A stretch of DNA of 34,694 nt from Mollicutes bacterium Phil14. GTDB taxonomy: Bacteria > Bacillota_I > Bacilli_A > ML615J-28 > CAG-698. The position numbers were made by a program, and so were the translations under genes. The DNA lies in assembly GCA_001940985.1 (NCBI GenBank), contig MSHB01000026.1:66215-100908 (forward strand). Reading direction: 5' to 3'. Below, one piece after another: positions 17,964-25,619 of this stretch (positions are counted from its first letter, which is position 1; the number at the start of each line of letters is the position of its first letter). The notes under the pieces were generated by a model. It was given only the letters and a program-made list of their open reading frames with translations, did not search any database and was not told where the DNA came from.

Positions 17964-18995
17964 TTAGATACCTTCGATACCACCACCACCTTGGTTACCA
18001 GAATTAGTAACTTCGTCAGAATAGTTAGTAGGAACAGCTCCAAAGTTTTCGAGAGCAGAAATAAGAATAGATCCATCAATTTCACCTTTAGCAACGAATA
18101 CTTCATCTCTCAATGGAGTAGTTTTGATGTATTGGTTATCAGGAGTAAGATACAAATTATCATTCTCCACAATCAAAGAATCATATTCAGTACCTTCCTT
18201 AACAAATCTCTGCGGTTCCATTACTGGATAAGCATCCGTATATACTTTACCTTCATAACCAAGCGCACGAGCTTCTAAGTCACGTACTTGTTTCCAGTAA
18301 CCTACACCAGGATTGCCTTGAACCATTTGGATATCAATACCAGGAACAGCTTCTAACATAGCACCAATCAAAGAATGAGGATCGCTCTGATATACTGTAC
18401 CAACCATTGATACTACTGAGTATTCATTGATAGAATTAACACCTTCGTTATCATCTTTAGGCATAGCAGTCAAAGTCAATACAGCACCTGCCAAAGAAGT
18501 AGTTACACGACGATTTGGGTGTTTGTTGATTTGTTTCTGCAACTTAGCTGCTAATTCAGCTGTATCAGCAGATGTAGCAATAGCATCATAAGTGTGAGTA
18601 AACTGACCCGGGTGTTCATAGATATCTTTGTATGCAATTCTGATAGCATATCTATAACCAGCTACAATTTCTGCATCAGTGAAATCGATAACAATCTTAT
18701 CTTCAACTGGCGCTTCAAATTTACTATAAGTAAAACGAGGTTTAGATGCTTTCTGAATAGCGTTTGAATACTTAATTACTTTCTGGTTTTTAACACTTCC
18801 GTCCTTAAGAGATACACTTACTGTACCAGTACAAACACCAATATACAACATTTTAGCATCAATAGCTTCTGCATTTGATTTAATCGGTGTACGATTTTCA
18901 TTAAATAACGCAGCTTCACCAACGTTCATTGCTTCAATGGATGCTGGAGCTACAATTTTATCTGCAATTATTACAGAATCGACTCTTGTAATCAT
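17964..18995 (-). CDS. Abundant virion structural protein (capsid auxiliary-type, crAss-like)
   Basis: 343 residues with no TAG: all glutamines (about twelve) are CAA or CAG. The N terminus ITRVDSVIIADKIVAPASIE, a repeated beta-rich body (KPRFTYSKFEAPVEDKIVID, VAGYRYAIRIAYKDIYEHPG, RRVTTSLAGAVLTLTAMPKD) and the Gly-rich end NQGGGGIEGI agree with the conserved protein found after the connector genes in crAss-like phages, which is a main virion component; I cannot say exactly which. Base use is visibly different from the fibre genes (more C in third positions), like the capsid protein. An A/T-rich leader (repeated AATTT) without Shine-Dalgarno precedes ATG 18995, and a strong terminator follows, so it may be transcribed to high level. 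Function as a capsid or head-tail protein is inferred. Confidence 0.65.
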   Translation of the reverse strand: MITRVDSVIIADKIVAPASIEAMNVGEAALFNENRTPIKSNAEAIDAKMLYIGVCTGTVSVSLKDGSVKNQKVIKYSNAIQKASKPRFTYSKFEAPVEDKIVIDFTDAEIVAGYRYAIRIAYKDIYEHPGQFTHTYDAIATSADTAELAAKLQKQINKHPNRRVTTSLAGAVLTLTAMPKDDNEGVNSINEYSVVSMVGTVYQSDPHSLIGAMLEAVPGIDIQMVQGNPGVGYWKQVRDLEARALGYEGKVYTDAYPVMEPQRFVKEGTEYDSLIVENDNLYLTPDNQYIKTTPLRDEVFVAKGEIDGSILISALENFGAVPTNYSDEVTNSGNQGGGGIEGI

Positions 18996-19095
18996 TTATT
19001 TTTAAATTAAATTAAATTAGACATTGCGCCAGTCTTAGCTTGCCCTTCTACTTTCGCTATTGGATTTCCACGTTGGACGAGCGCTTTTAATTATT
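18996..19095 (-). other. Gap between ring protein 3 and the virion protein; possible promoter region
   Basis: 100 bases with a GC-richer patch at 19022-19090 and an AATTTAATTTAATTT repeat next to ATG 18995. A 24-codon frame (19035-19109, basic) overlaps the end of the previous gene but has no support. A promoter for the abundant virion gene is plausible; no consensus was recognised. Confidence 0.35.
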
Positions 19096-19815
19096 TTATT
19101 CCATTTCATTAATTTCCTAACTGTAGGTATTAATTCTTGGATCTTTTTGATTTTCTATGTACATTTTAGCAGCTAACCTTACAATCTCACTTATAGTATG
19201 TTCGGGCATATCCGTGTATTCATCGTATGGATAACTATGTACATTAATATTTTTAGGTTTTCTTAAGTAAGTCAAATCATATGCACTTACCTAATAATGA
19301 CCATCTGTATATAAGTATACATCATTACCTCTTATTAATCTTAGAGGTCTAGCTTGACAATATTTTAATCTATGTTCAGATAATGAATTATCTAATTGTC
19401 TATCTATAGTTTCTATAGTAGCTTCTAATGTATCTGTTTTTCTAGGTATATATCTACCTTTCTCATCAGTAGACCAACACTTATTACATGAATTATCTAA
19501 CGGTAAAATGCTAGCTGTGTCACCTAATAAGAGTAAGTAATCTTTAGGTAGTTCAATAGAGTATTCAGAGTCACTTATAGCGTTTGTGCTTTCATAGTAT
19601 TTTACAGTAACTAATGTTCTGAGATCATCTATTCTTTTTTGATCTTGTTCAAATCCTCTACCCTTATTATTTATTCCAGAATACCTAGTTTTCCAGAATT
19701 TTTCTAATCCTTTATTCAACCAAAACTCAGAATCAGAAGTAGCAGGTTTATTAATATTATCATCAAGTAGATTAATCTCTAACTCAAATGATTCTAATAT
19801 ATCTATATTTCTCAT
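19096..19815 (-). CDS. Ring/connector-like protein 3
   Basis: 239 residues with TAG = Gln (read-through at 19291 and near the end). Begins MRNIDILESFELEINLLDDN and includes SEFWLNKGLEKFWKTRYSG, FEQDQKRIDDLRTLVTVKYY, ELPKDYLLLLGDTASI, AYDLTYLRKPKNINV and a C-terminal helix starting DMPEHTISEIVRLAAKMYIE. The order N-terminal helices, FxxxxKRIDDL, LPKDYLLL, LxYLRKP, C-terminal helix is shared with the two genes upstream, so the three are paralogues. crAss-like phages have several ring proteins stacked between portal and tail, and these match in size, number and position. ATG 19815 overlaps the previous stop (TAATG). The Cys pair NSCNKCW is specific to this copy. Confidence 0.65.
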
Positions 19816-20540
19816 TACTATTGATTGTTTTGGTTAGATTGTTTATTGTTCTATGTAGCTTGTTTAGTAGCTAAAAACAGATTTACAGCACCTTCCACAA
19901 TCTCCATATGAACATTATCTGGCAGTTCACATCTATCTAATATTTCATTTCCTTCAATATGTTTAGTACCGAATTGTTTAGGTTTTCTATAGTACATCAA
20001 TTCTACTTTACTTATAGATGAGTAATCATCGTGTATTATATTCAAATAACTATCAGTATCTTGTTCTGTACCAGAATTTAATACTACAAAAGGATTACGA
20101 ATTATCGGGTGATTATAGAACGTAGTTTGAACCTACTTAATATTGTCTTCATTGATAATTTTATTCGGGGTAACCACTTCTTCTTTGCTATCTTCAGATA
20201 CTTTATAAGTATGGGATAATAGAGAATTGGACCGAATATAAAGAAAATAATCTGAGGGTAATTCTACACGGATAGTATTTTTATCTAAGGTTTCTGTATC
20301 TGTAGGAGTTAGCATTGTACGAACTGATAGACCTTTTATAGCATCCATGTTCTTACTATTTGCTCTACTACCATCTGGTAATTGATCTGCCTATAAGTAA
20401 GTATTACGTACAAACATTAGAGTATACTAGTACAAATACTAAAAGATAGTATCAGAACTAGGTTTGTTTTCTAAGGCAAAACTTGGAGATACTTGTTGAA
20501 TTATACGTTCAAAGCTCCTTTGCATTTCATATCCCGACAT
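19815..20540 (-). CDS. Ring/connector-like protein 2
   Basis: 241 residues with TAG = Gln. Begins MSGYEMQRSFERIIQQVSPS; then IFQYLYQYTLMFVRNTYLQA with three TAG-encoded Gln, RVELPSDYFLYIRSNSLL, QVQTTFYNHPIIRNPFVVL, SKVELMYYRKPKQFG and a C-terminal helix HMEIVEGAVNLFLATKQAT. It is a paralogue of its two neighbours: ELPSDYFLY corresponds to ELPKDYLLL and LMYYRKPK to LTYLRKPK. The gene ends CAA TAG TAA: the TAG is read as a final Gln and TAA directly behind it is the stop. Starts and stops overlap by one base with both neighbours (TAATG), indicating a tightly coupled set of head-tail connector rings. Exact ring position in the tail is not known. Confidence 0.65.
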
Positions 20541-21211
20541 TATTCATTTACTTGATTAAGTTGTGACTTACTTTGAGTTCTCTAAGACTCAATATCTTCT
20601 AACGCTAAAACAACAGCTCTATTAACAATTTCATACCACATATAGTCTGGAAATTCATCTAATCCTTCTTCAGGATATTCTTCAACTTTAGTAGGGTACT
20701 TTACATAGGTTAATTCTAATTCATAATCATTAGCCTACATTGTATGAGTATCATAGTAAATATGAAAACCTGTGCTATCAATAGTAGCTACAGGATTCTC
20801 TATATATGGGTTGTTATTATAAGTCTGTTTAAATATACTTACTGTATTGTGATTAACTAACTGTACAGCTGCTTTCTCATTGTTAAATTTAAGAAAAGCT
20901 GAGACGAAGTACATATAGTCAGTTAAAGTAGTAGTACTAACTAATTCATTAGTATCATTAGATTCTAACTCTAATTTATTTACTTTAACTAAATTAGCTA
21001 AATCATCAATTCTTTTGACAGAACTTTCAAATGGCTAACGCAAACTATTATTGCCAGTAAACTTATTATTTACTTCCTATACAATAGCTTCATTTAACCA
21101 ATAATCAATTTCTTCGGGTAAGAATGCAGGAACTCCACCAAATGCAGTTGCTTGTCCATTCTTATCTATTTCTATTTTAAAAGCTATATGTAATTCGTCT
21201 CTTGTTTTCAT
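20540..21211 (-). CDS. Ring/connector-like protein 1
   Basis: 223 residues with four TAG-encoded Gln. Begins MKTRDELHIAFKIEIDKNGQ; then LPEEIDYWLNEAIVQEVNNK, FESSVKRIDDLANLVKVNKL, DYMYFVSAFLKFNNEK, YNNNPYIENPVATID, YELELTYVKYPTKV and a C-terminal helix (DYMWYEIVNRAVVLALEDIE). KRIDDLANLV aligns with KRIDDLRTLV of ring protein 3, and YNNNPYIENPVA with YNHPIIRNPFV of ring protein 2. This places it in the same paralogous family that builds the neck/tail rings of crAss-like virions. Its stop shares a base with the next start. The assignment rests on paralogy, size and position; the particular ring is not determined. Confidence 0.65.
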
Positions 21212-21212
21212 A

Positions 21213-21965
21213 TTACTTAGATTGCGTTTCAGATTTAATAGCAAGCAATATATCTTGATTCTTCTTATCTTTCAAGAAAGCTATTACATCGTCCAAACCA
21301 TTACCAATAATGTCTGTACCAAAATAGTAAGTAGCTCTATTCTTACGAATTATATTCTTAGCTAATGCTTCTTCAATAACGAAGTTAATTTCTTTATTTG
21401 GGTTATCTACCCAGATTCTTAAGAACTTATTAGGATCTTTCTCAACATACTCTGTTAAACTAGCTTCAACCATTTCATTAGATAATGAATCAGCTTTTAC
21501 ACCAAATAGACGAAGACACTTACGCATCTCTTCTAATGACATCTTATCTAATGCACGATATGCATCACGTTTAACTTTATTGAGTTTGTTATTCTGAATA
21601 GCTTCTTGTTCTTTATTAATCAATACCCAATTCTTTGATGGAGATACTTTATCTAATCCATCTGCTACAAACTTATTATTCTTAAGGAATAAGTATTGTA
21701 ACTCACCTAATGGAGAATCAGTATTAATTACTCTTTCAGAACTTCCTACTTTAACACAGAATGTGTCCCAAAAATGACTACTAGGACTTAAATGATTTTC
21801 AGGGTATCCTAGTTTCTACTCAAGTTCTCTTGCTTTTTCAGGAGTTAATCCTGTATATTTTACACCAGATCTAGTCCAGTATGTGCTAATATAGTCAAAA
21901 CAGTTTGACCATTTTGTTAATCCTACCCATGGATTAAACTTTGTACTTCTAACGATTACTTCCAT
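21213..21965 (-). CDS. Conserved virion-module protein, unassigned
   Basis: 250 residues with one TAG-encoded Gln (near residue 49, in KARELEQKLGYP). N terminus MEVIVRSTKFNPWVGLTKWS followed by a region with TPEKARELE and HFWDTFCVKVGSSERVIN; the C-terminal half is helical and charged (KVKRDAYRALDKMSLEEMRK, LTEYVEKDPNKFLRIWVDNP, NGLDDVIAFLKDKKNQDIL). It lies between the homing endonuclease and the ring proteins and would be directly downstream of the capsid gene without the endonuclease, so it is probably a head or connector component. I do not recognise a named family. No membrane segment or signal peptide. Confidence 0.6.
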
Positions 21966-21987
21966 AATTATAAATTAGATTGTTCAG

Positions 21988-22848
21988 TTAGTTTGTTAAT
22001 TTCCATATATTTGTTAGTCTTCTTCTTACCTTTTCATTAGTATAATCATATTTACCATTTATATGATTACGAATAGTAGCACTGGTTATTCCATTTGCTT
22101 TAGCTGCTTTTTCTAAACTGTCATATCTTTCTAGTTCGTTACCATCTAAATCACACTTTATAACAGATTTTGCTATCTTTGAAAAATCTCCACCGTTATT
22201 TCTATAAGCCGCACTAATTGCTTTACATTTATCTGACATTTTAGGCTTATAGTCTAGGTTAGTAAATATTTCTTTTGGATGTATAAATTTAGGTATGTCA
22301 GGATAATCTGATTTTAAAACCCATATATAAGGATTTGTTTTACTTGGTTTAGTAACTATTTTAGATATTACTCTTCTCATAGCTGCTCTAGATACTCCAG
22401 TTATTTCAGAAGCATCTCCCATGTTTTCAAACTCTCTTATAAATTCTCCATCCTTTGTATACTGCAAAACAGGTTTCATTGTTTCAGTATGTCTTCTACC
22501 TTTTTGAGCTTTAGACATAGCTTGTTTCATTTCCTCTGTTACTTCGAAATATTCTCCACCTGCAGTAGTATTATATCCAATATTAGGATTCTGACTATCA
22601 AATAATTTAATAAAATATTTTTCTTTTTCTCTAGCAATCGTAGAATTAGTCTGAATATCTATAATAGTTATATTAAATGCTTCTTTACCGAATTCTCTAA
22701 TTGCTTGATGTAATGGGTATGTGGAGCCTTCATTAGCCTTCCAGCAATGAAGTCTAAATCTAGCTCCAGAACCCATAGATGTTACACCTATATAAATTTT
22801 ATTATTTTCAGTGTTAGTGATCTTATATACTTCAAATGTTTTATCCAT
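21988..22848 (-). CDS. GIY-YIG homing endonuclease with NUMOD modules
   Basis: 286 residues and no TAG codon. The GIY-YIG nuclease is at residues 5-100: VYKITNTENNKIYIGVT (the YKI...YIG pair), Arg in ARFRLHCWKA, the catalytic Glu in STIAREKEKYFIKLFDS, and GYNTTAGGE. After it come a NUMOD3-like helix (MSKAQKGRRHTE) and two NUMOD1-like DNA-binding modules (VLQYTKDGEFIREFENMGDA..., and VIKCDLDGNELERYDSLEKA...). Free-standing endonucleases of this type cut a cognate site in related genomes and spread by gene conversion. It is inserted between the capsid gene and the next virion gene. A perfect hairpin ends four bases before its ATG. Another frame near the 3' end (KKKTNKYMEINKLTEQ) hints that the C terminus may have been altered. 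Confidence 0.9.
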   Translation of the reverse strand: MDKTFEVYKITNTENNKIYIGVTSMGSGARFRLHCWKANEGSTYPLHQAIREFGKEAFNITIIDIQTNSTIAREKEKYFIKLFDSQNPNIGYNTTAGGEYFEVTEEMKQAMSKAQKGRRHTETMKPVLQYTKDGEFIREFENMGDASEITGVSRAAMRRVISKIVTKPSKTNPYIWVLKSDYPDIPKFIHPKEIFTNLDYKPKMSDKCKAISAAYRNNGGDFSKIAKSVIKCDLDGNELERYDSLEKAAKANGITSATIRNHINGKYDYTNEKVRRRLTNIWKLTN

Positions 22849-22852
22849 AATT

Positions 22853-22876
22853 GTTATAGTATTTTATTACTATAAC
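22853..22876 (-). promoter_or_regulatory. Perfect hairpin in the leader of the homing endonuclease
   Basis: GTTATAGTA and TACTATAAC form a nine-pair perfect inverted repeat with a six-base loop. On the mRNA it ends four bases before the ATG at 22848, covering the ribosome-loading region. No T run follows on the minus strand, so it is unlikely to be a classical terminator. It may limit translation of the endonuclease from the highly transcribed capsid message. The rest of the 22849-22934 gap is AT-rich and otherwise empty. Confidence 0.65.
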
Positions 22877-22934
22877 GTAGAAAATGGAATTAAGTTGCAT
22901 TTAAATGTACATTTCTTAGGAATTATTGTATAAA

Positions 22935-24404
22935 TTATTCACTAAGCATTATCAATTCCCCGCAAGCGCGCGGATCCTTAACCATAATGCCCACTTCTCC
23001 GAGGAAATTACATGAATACCCATCCTTAGCGTTAGCTCTCAAGTCAGAACCTGATTTGCCATAGCCTTGTTTCGGAGATACTGCACCAGCAATTGTCCAG
23101 TATACGAACTCACGATCTTTACGAACAACTTTTACGATATTAGCTTCACCATCACGGCGACCTATATCAAGCAAAGTAATACGATAAGATTCAAGCGGCT
23201 TCAATGTTACAGGATGCAACTGACGGTTATAGATCAAGTTGTCATACAATGGAAGATGTTTGAAAGTCAATTCGATACCGTTAGTAAAACGAACTGTTTT
23301 GAACTGTCCACCGAAGGTCAAGTTATCACCAGAACCAGTTACGAATACTGTATCAACTAACTGCAATGCAGCAACTTTATCTTTGATTACTCTATCGATT
23401 TCTTTCATACCCATCTCACCAGTGAAAGCAACGAACTTACGTTCATTAGTTCCTAAGATATTATAAGACAGATCGAACAAGAATTCTTCAAGTAAGTCCA
23501 AAGTAAGTTCAGTATAGTAACGTCTGTTAGACGGAGCAATTTGCTCTAACAAACCTGCACCAATGTAAACAGGTCTACCATTCTTACCTTTCAAGTTACA
23601 AGAACCATCTTTGTTTACGTTGTTTTGGTTATATACCAAACCACGTTCCATTCTCTTATACCATTCACGCATAGCAACCCATTCCTGATAAGGAGCCCAC
23701 AAGTAAGAAGACTTACCTGTTTTAGGATCTTTCAATGCGATAGCCATAACTGTAGAGAATGCAGAACCAGTAATATCCCAAGTAAGACGCATAGTAGTCA
23801 AGTGATTACGCATCTTGAAATGAGTATTATAGTTCAGGATATCAGCCTCTTCTGAGTACTCTTCGTAAGCAGAAGCAAGACGTGATACTTGGTGACCAGC
23901 TTTCAACATTTCTGGATCGATATAAGAAGCAGGGTTACCGTTAGTAATGAAACCAACATATACGTACAGATTACCATCCTGATAAGGAGCATCCATAAAA
24001 CGTAACTGACTCTTGTCGTCCAACTCAACTGTTGCACCAGGACCAAACCATGCATCTTCTAACCACAAAGTGATAGGAGTATTGCCAAGACCTGGAGTAG
24101 AATCATCATCAATAGGTTGACCATTCCATCTAGCGTCACGAATTGTAACAGCACGATCTTGATCAATCATTACACCCCATTCAAATGTATCTTGATCAAT
24201 AGTAAGGACATTGCCCAAACCACCTGTGATCATATCCAAAGAAGTAGTATAACCACCATCTTTAGAACCAAATACATATGATAAAACTGTAGAAATCTCA
24301 TACGGTCTCTGACGAGAAGCGTTCTCGATCTTGTTCATATCAACCAGATCGCTGAACCATTTTCCTTTGTAGAGTACGAGATTATTTAGAATATTATTAT
24401 CCAT
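22935..24404 (-). CDS. Major capsid protein (crAss-like, HK97 fold expected)
   Basis: 489 residues, uninterrupted: about fourteen Gln codons and none is TAG. Begins MDNNILNNLVLYKGKWFSDL; other stretches are GGLGNVLTIDQDTFEWGVMI, DAWFGPGATVELDDKSQLRF, HQVSRLASAYEEYSEEADIL, KFVAFTGEMGMKEIDRVIKD and the end GIMVKDPRACGELIMLSE. Length, position after an acidic scaffold-like gene, and the pattern of long beta strands with a central helix agree with the crAss-like major capsid protein, a member of the HK97-fold lineage. Codon use differs clearly from its neighbours, with more C and G in third positions, as for a very highly expressed gene. The leader is A/T-rich with no Shine-Dalgarno. The family fit is from memory of crAss-like capsids, not a search. 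Confidence 0.85.
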   Translation of the reverse strand: MDNNILNNLVLYKGKWFSDLVDMNKIENASRQRPYEISTVLSYVFGSKDGGYTTSLDMITGGLGNVLTIDQDTFEWGVMIDQDRAVTIRDARWNGQPIDDDSTPGLGNTPITLWLEDAWFGPGATVELDDKSQLRFMDAPYQDGNLYVYVGFITNGNPASYIDPEMLKAGHQVSRLASAYEEYSEEADILNYNTHFKMRNHLTTMRLTWDITGSAFSTVMAIALKDPKTGKSSYLWAPYQEWVAMREWYKRMERGLVYNQNNVNKDGSCNLKGKNGRPVYIGAGLLEQIAPSNRRYYTELTLDLLEEFLFDLSYNILGTNERKFVAFTGEMGMKEIDRVIKDKVAALQLVDTVFVTGSGDNLTFGGQFKTVRFTNGIELTFKHLPLYDNLIYNRQLHPVTLKPLESYRITLLDIGRRDGEANIVKVVRKDREFVYWTIAGAVSPKQGYGKSGSDLRANAKDGYSCNFLGEVGIMVKDPRACGELIMLSE

Positions 24405-24435
24405 AAAATACTAGTAAATTTATTTTAATTTATTA

Positions 24436-25608
24436 TTATGACATACGTAGTTTGTGTGCAGCAGAGAACCAAATTGAGTCATTATCATCAGAAGTATGTA
24501 CTGATTTAGACTTACCGTTAACACTGCTAGATCTTAAGCTCTTTTTAAACTTCTCAATGGCAGAATTGTTTCCTTCACGTTTAGCTGCTTCAAGTAGTTT
24601 ATCAGCATTCATAGTAAAGTAAGCAGATTCAATTAGATTCTTAACTCCACCTTTAGCATAATCCTTCTGGTACTTTGTTCTACCGTCAGCATCTGGCTTA
24701 AGTATATAATCCATTAAAACTTTTTTATCCTTCTCTGGGATATTAATACCACGTATATTTTTTAAGCCTTTAATTTCGGAGACAACGTTAGTATAGAACT
24801 GTTGTTGCCTTTCAATCTGTTGGTTATATAGTTTTTCTTGTTCTCTTAATAGCTGTTCTTTCTTTTGATCTCTGATCTCTTTCAAGTCTTCGATAGCATC
24901 TTTTGCTTCATCTTCAAGGATACCAGATTCTTCGTATTTAGTAATCATCTTATCAATACGTTTATCATTAAATCCTTTTTCTTTAAGCAATTGTTTTACT
25001 ATTAATCTCTAATTATATTCATCTTCGGTATCAATATCATCAAGATTTAACTCAGTTTCAATCTGTAGATATTCACGAATGTCACCACCTTGTTTTACGA
25101 AATTATCAAGTGCTTCAACTTCTTCACTTGAATATTCAGGCTTACTATTTTCTTCTATAACATCTTTGAAGTAAGATATAAGACCTGCTACATCTTTAGG
25201 TTTATTATCATCTTCCTCTTCCCAACCTAATTCTTCAGATATAGCATCAAAGAAGTTAGTTACTATATTACTTTCATCGAACTCATCAGTATCTGTTTCT
25301 TCAGGTTCTTCAATAATAGTATCCTCTTTCTTAGGTCTACCCGGTTTACGTTTAGGAGTAGGTTCTGGTTCATCCTCGTCATCGATATCATCTTCTAAAT
25401 CATCATCTGATTCAGGTTCATCTACAACGGTCTTATCATTAGCAGATTTCTTATTCTTAATAGCATCTAACTCTTCGTCAGTTAATGGTTCATCATTAAT
25501 AACATCATCAGTTATATTAAATGCGTCTTCAAGATTTTTAGAACCATTAGGGATAAAACTATCAATGATAGCTTCGAATCCACCTAATGTTGTTGTGTTG
25601 TTATCCAT
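24436..25608 (-). CDS. Acidic scaffold-like protein with AT-hook motif
   Basis: 390 residues when the single in-frame TAG at 25009 is read as Gln; otherwise a 199-residue acidic protein. Residues 30-130 are disordered and very acidic (DEPESDDDLEDDIDDEDEPE), interrupted by a basic AT-hook-like PKRKPGRPKKE near residue 90. The C-terminal half after the TAG is helical, with a long coiled coil rich in Gln, Glu and Lys (IRDQKKEQLLREQEKLYNQQ) and a Ser/Lys tail. A position immediately upstream of the capsid gene, acidity and coiled coil are typical of phage scaffolding proteins, which guide capsid assembly and are then removed. The AT-hook core GRP could touch DNA or be a charge linker. The scaffold role is inferred from composition and context. 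Confidence 0.6.
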
Positions 25609-25619
25609 AATTAATATTT

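Noticed and set aside
19035..19109. A 24-residue basic frame overlapping the end of ring protein 3.
   Set aside because: Very short, no leader, no similarity to anything seen; kept only as a note in the gap description.
22935..24404. Capsid gene as a recent acquisition from a standard-code phage because it lacks TAG and has different codon use.
   Set aside because: The other abundant virion gene shows the same bias, so selection for expression is the simpler explanation; transfer is not excluded.
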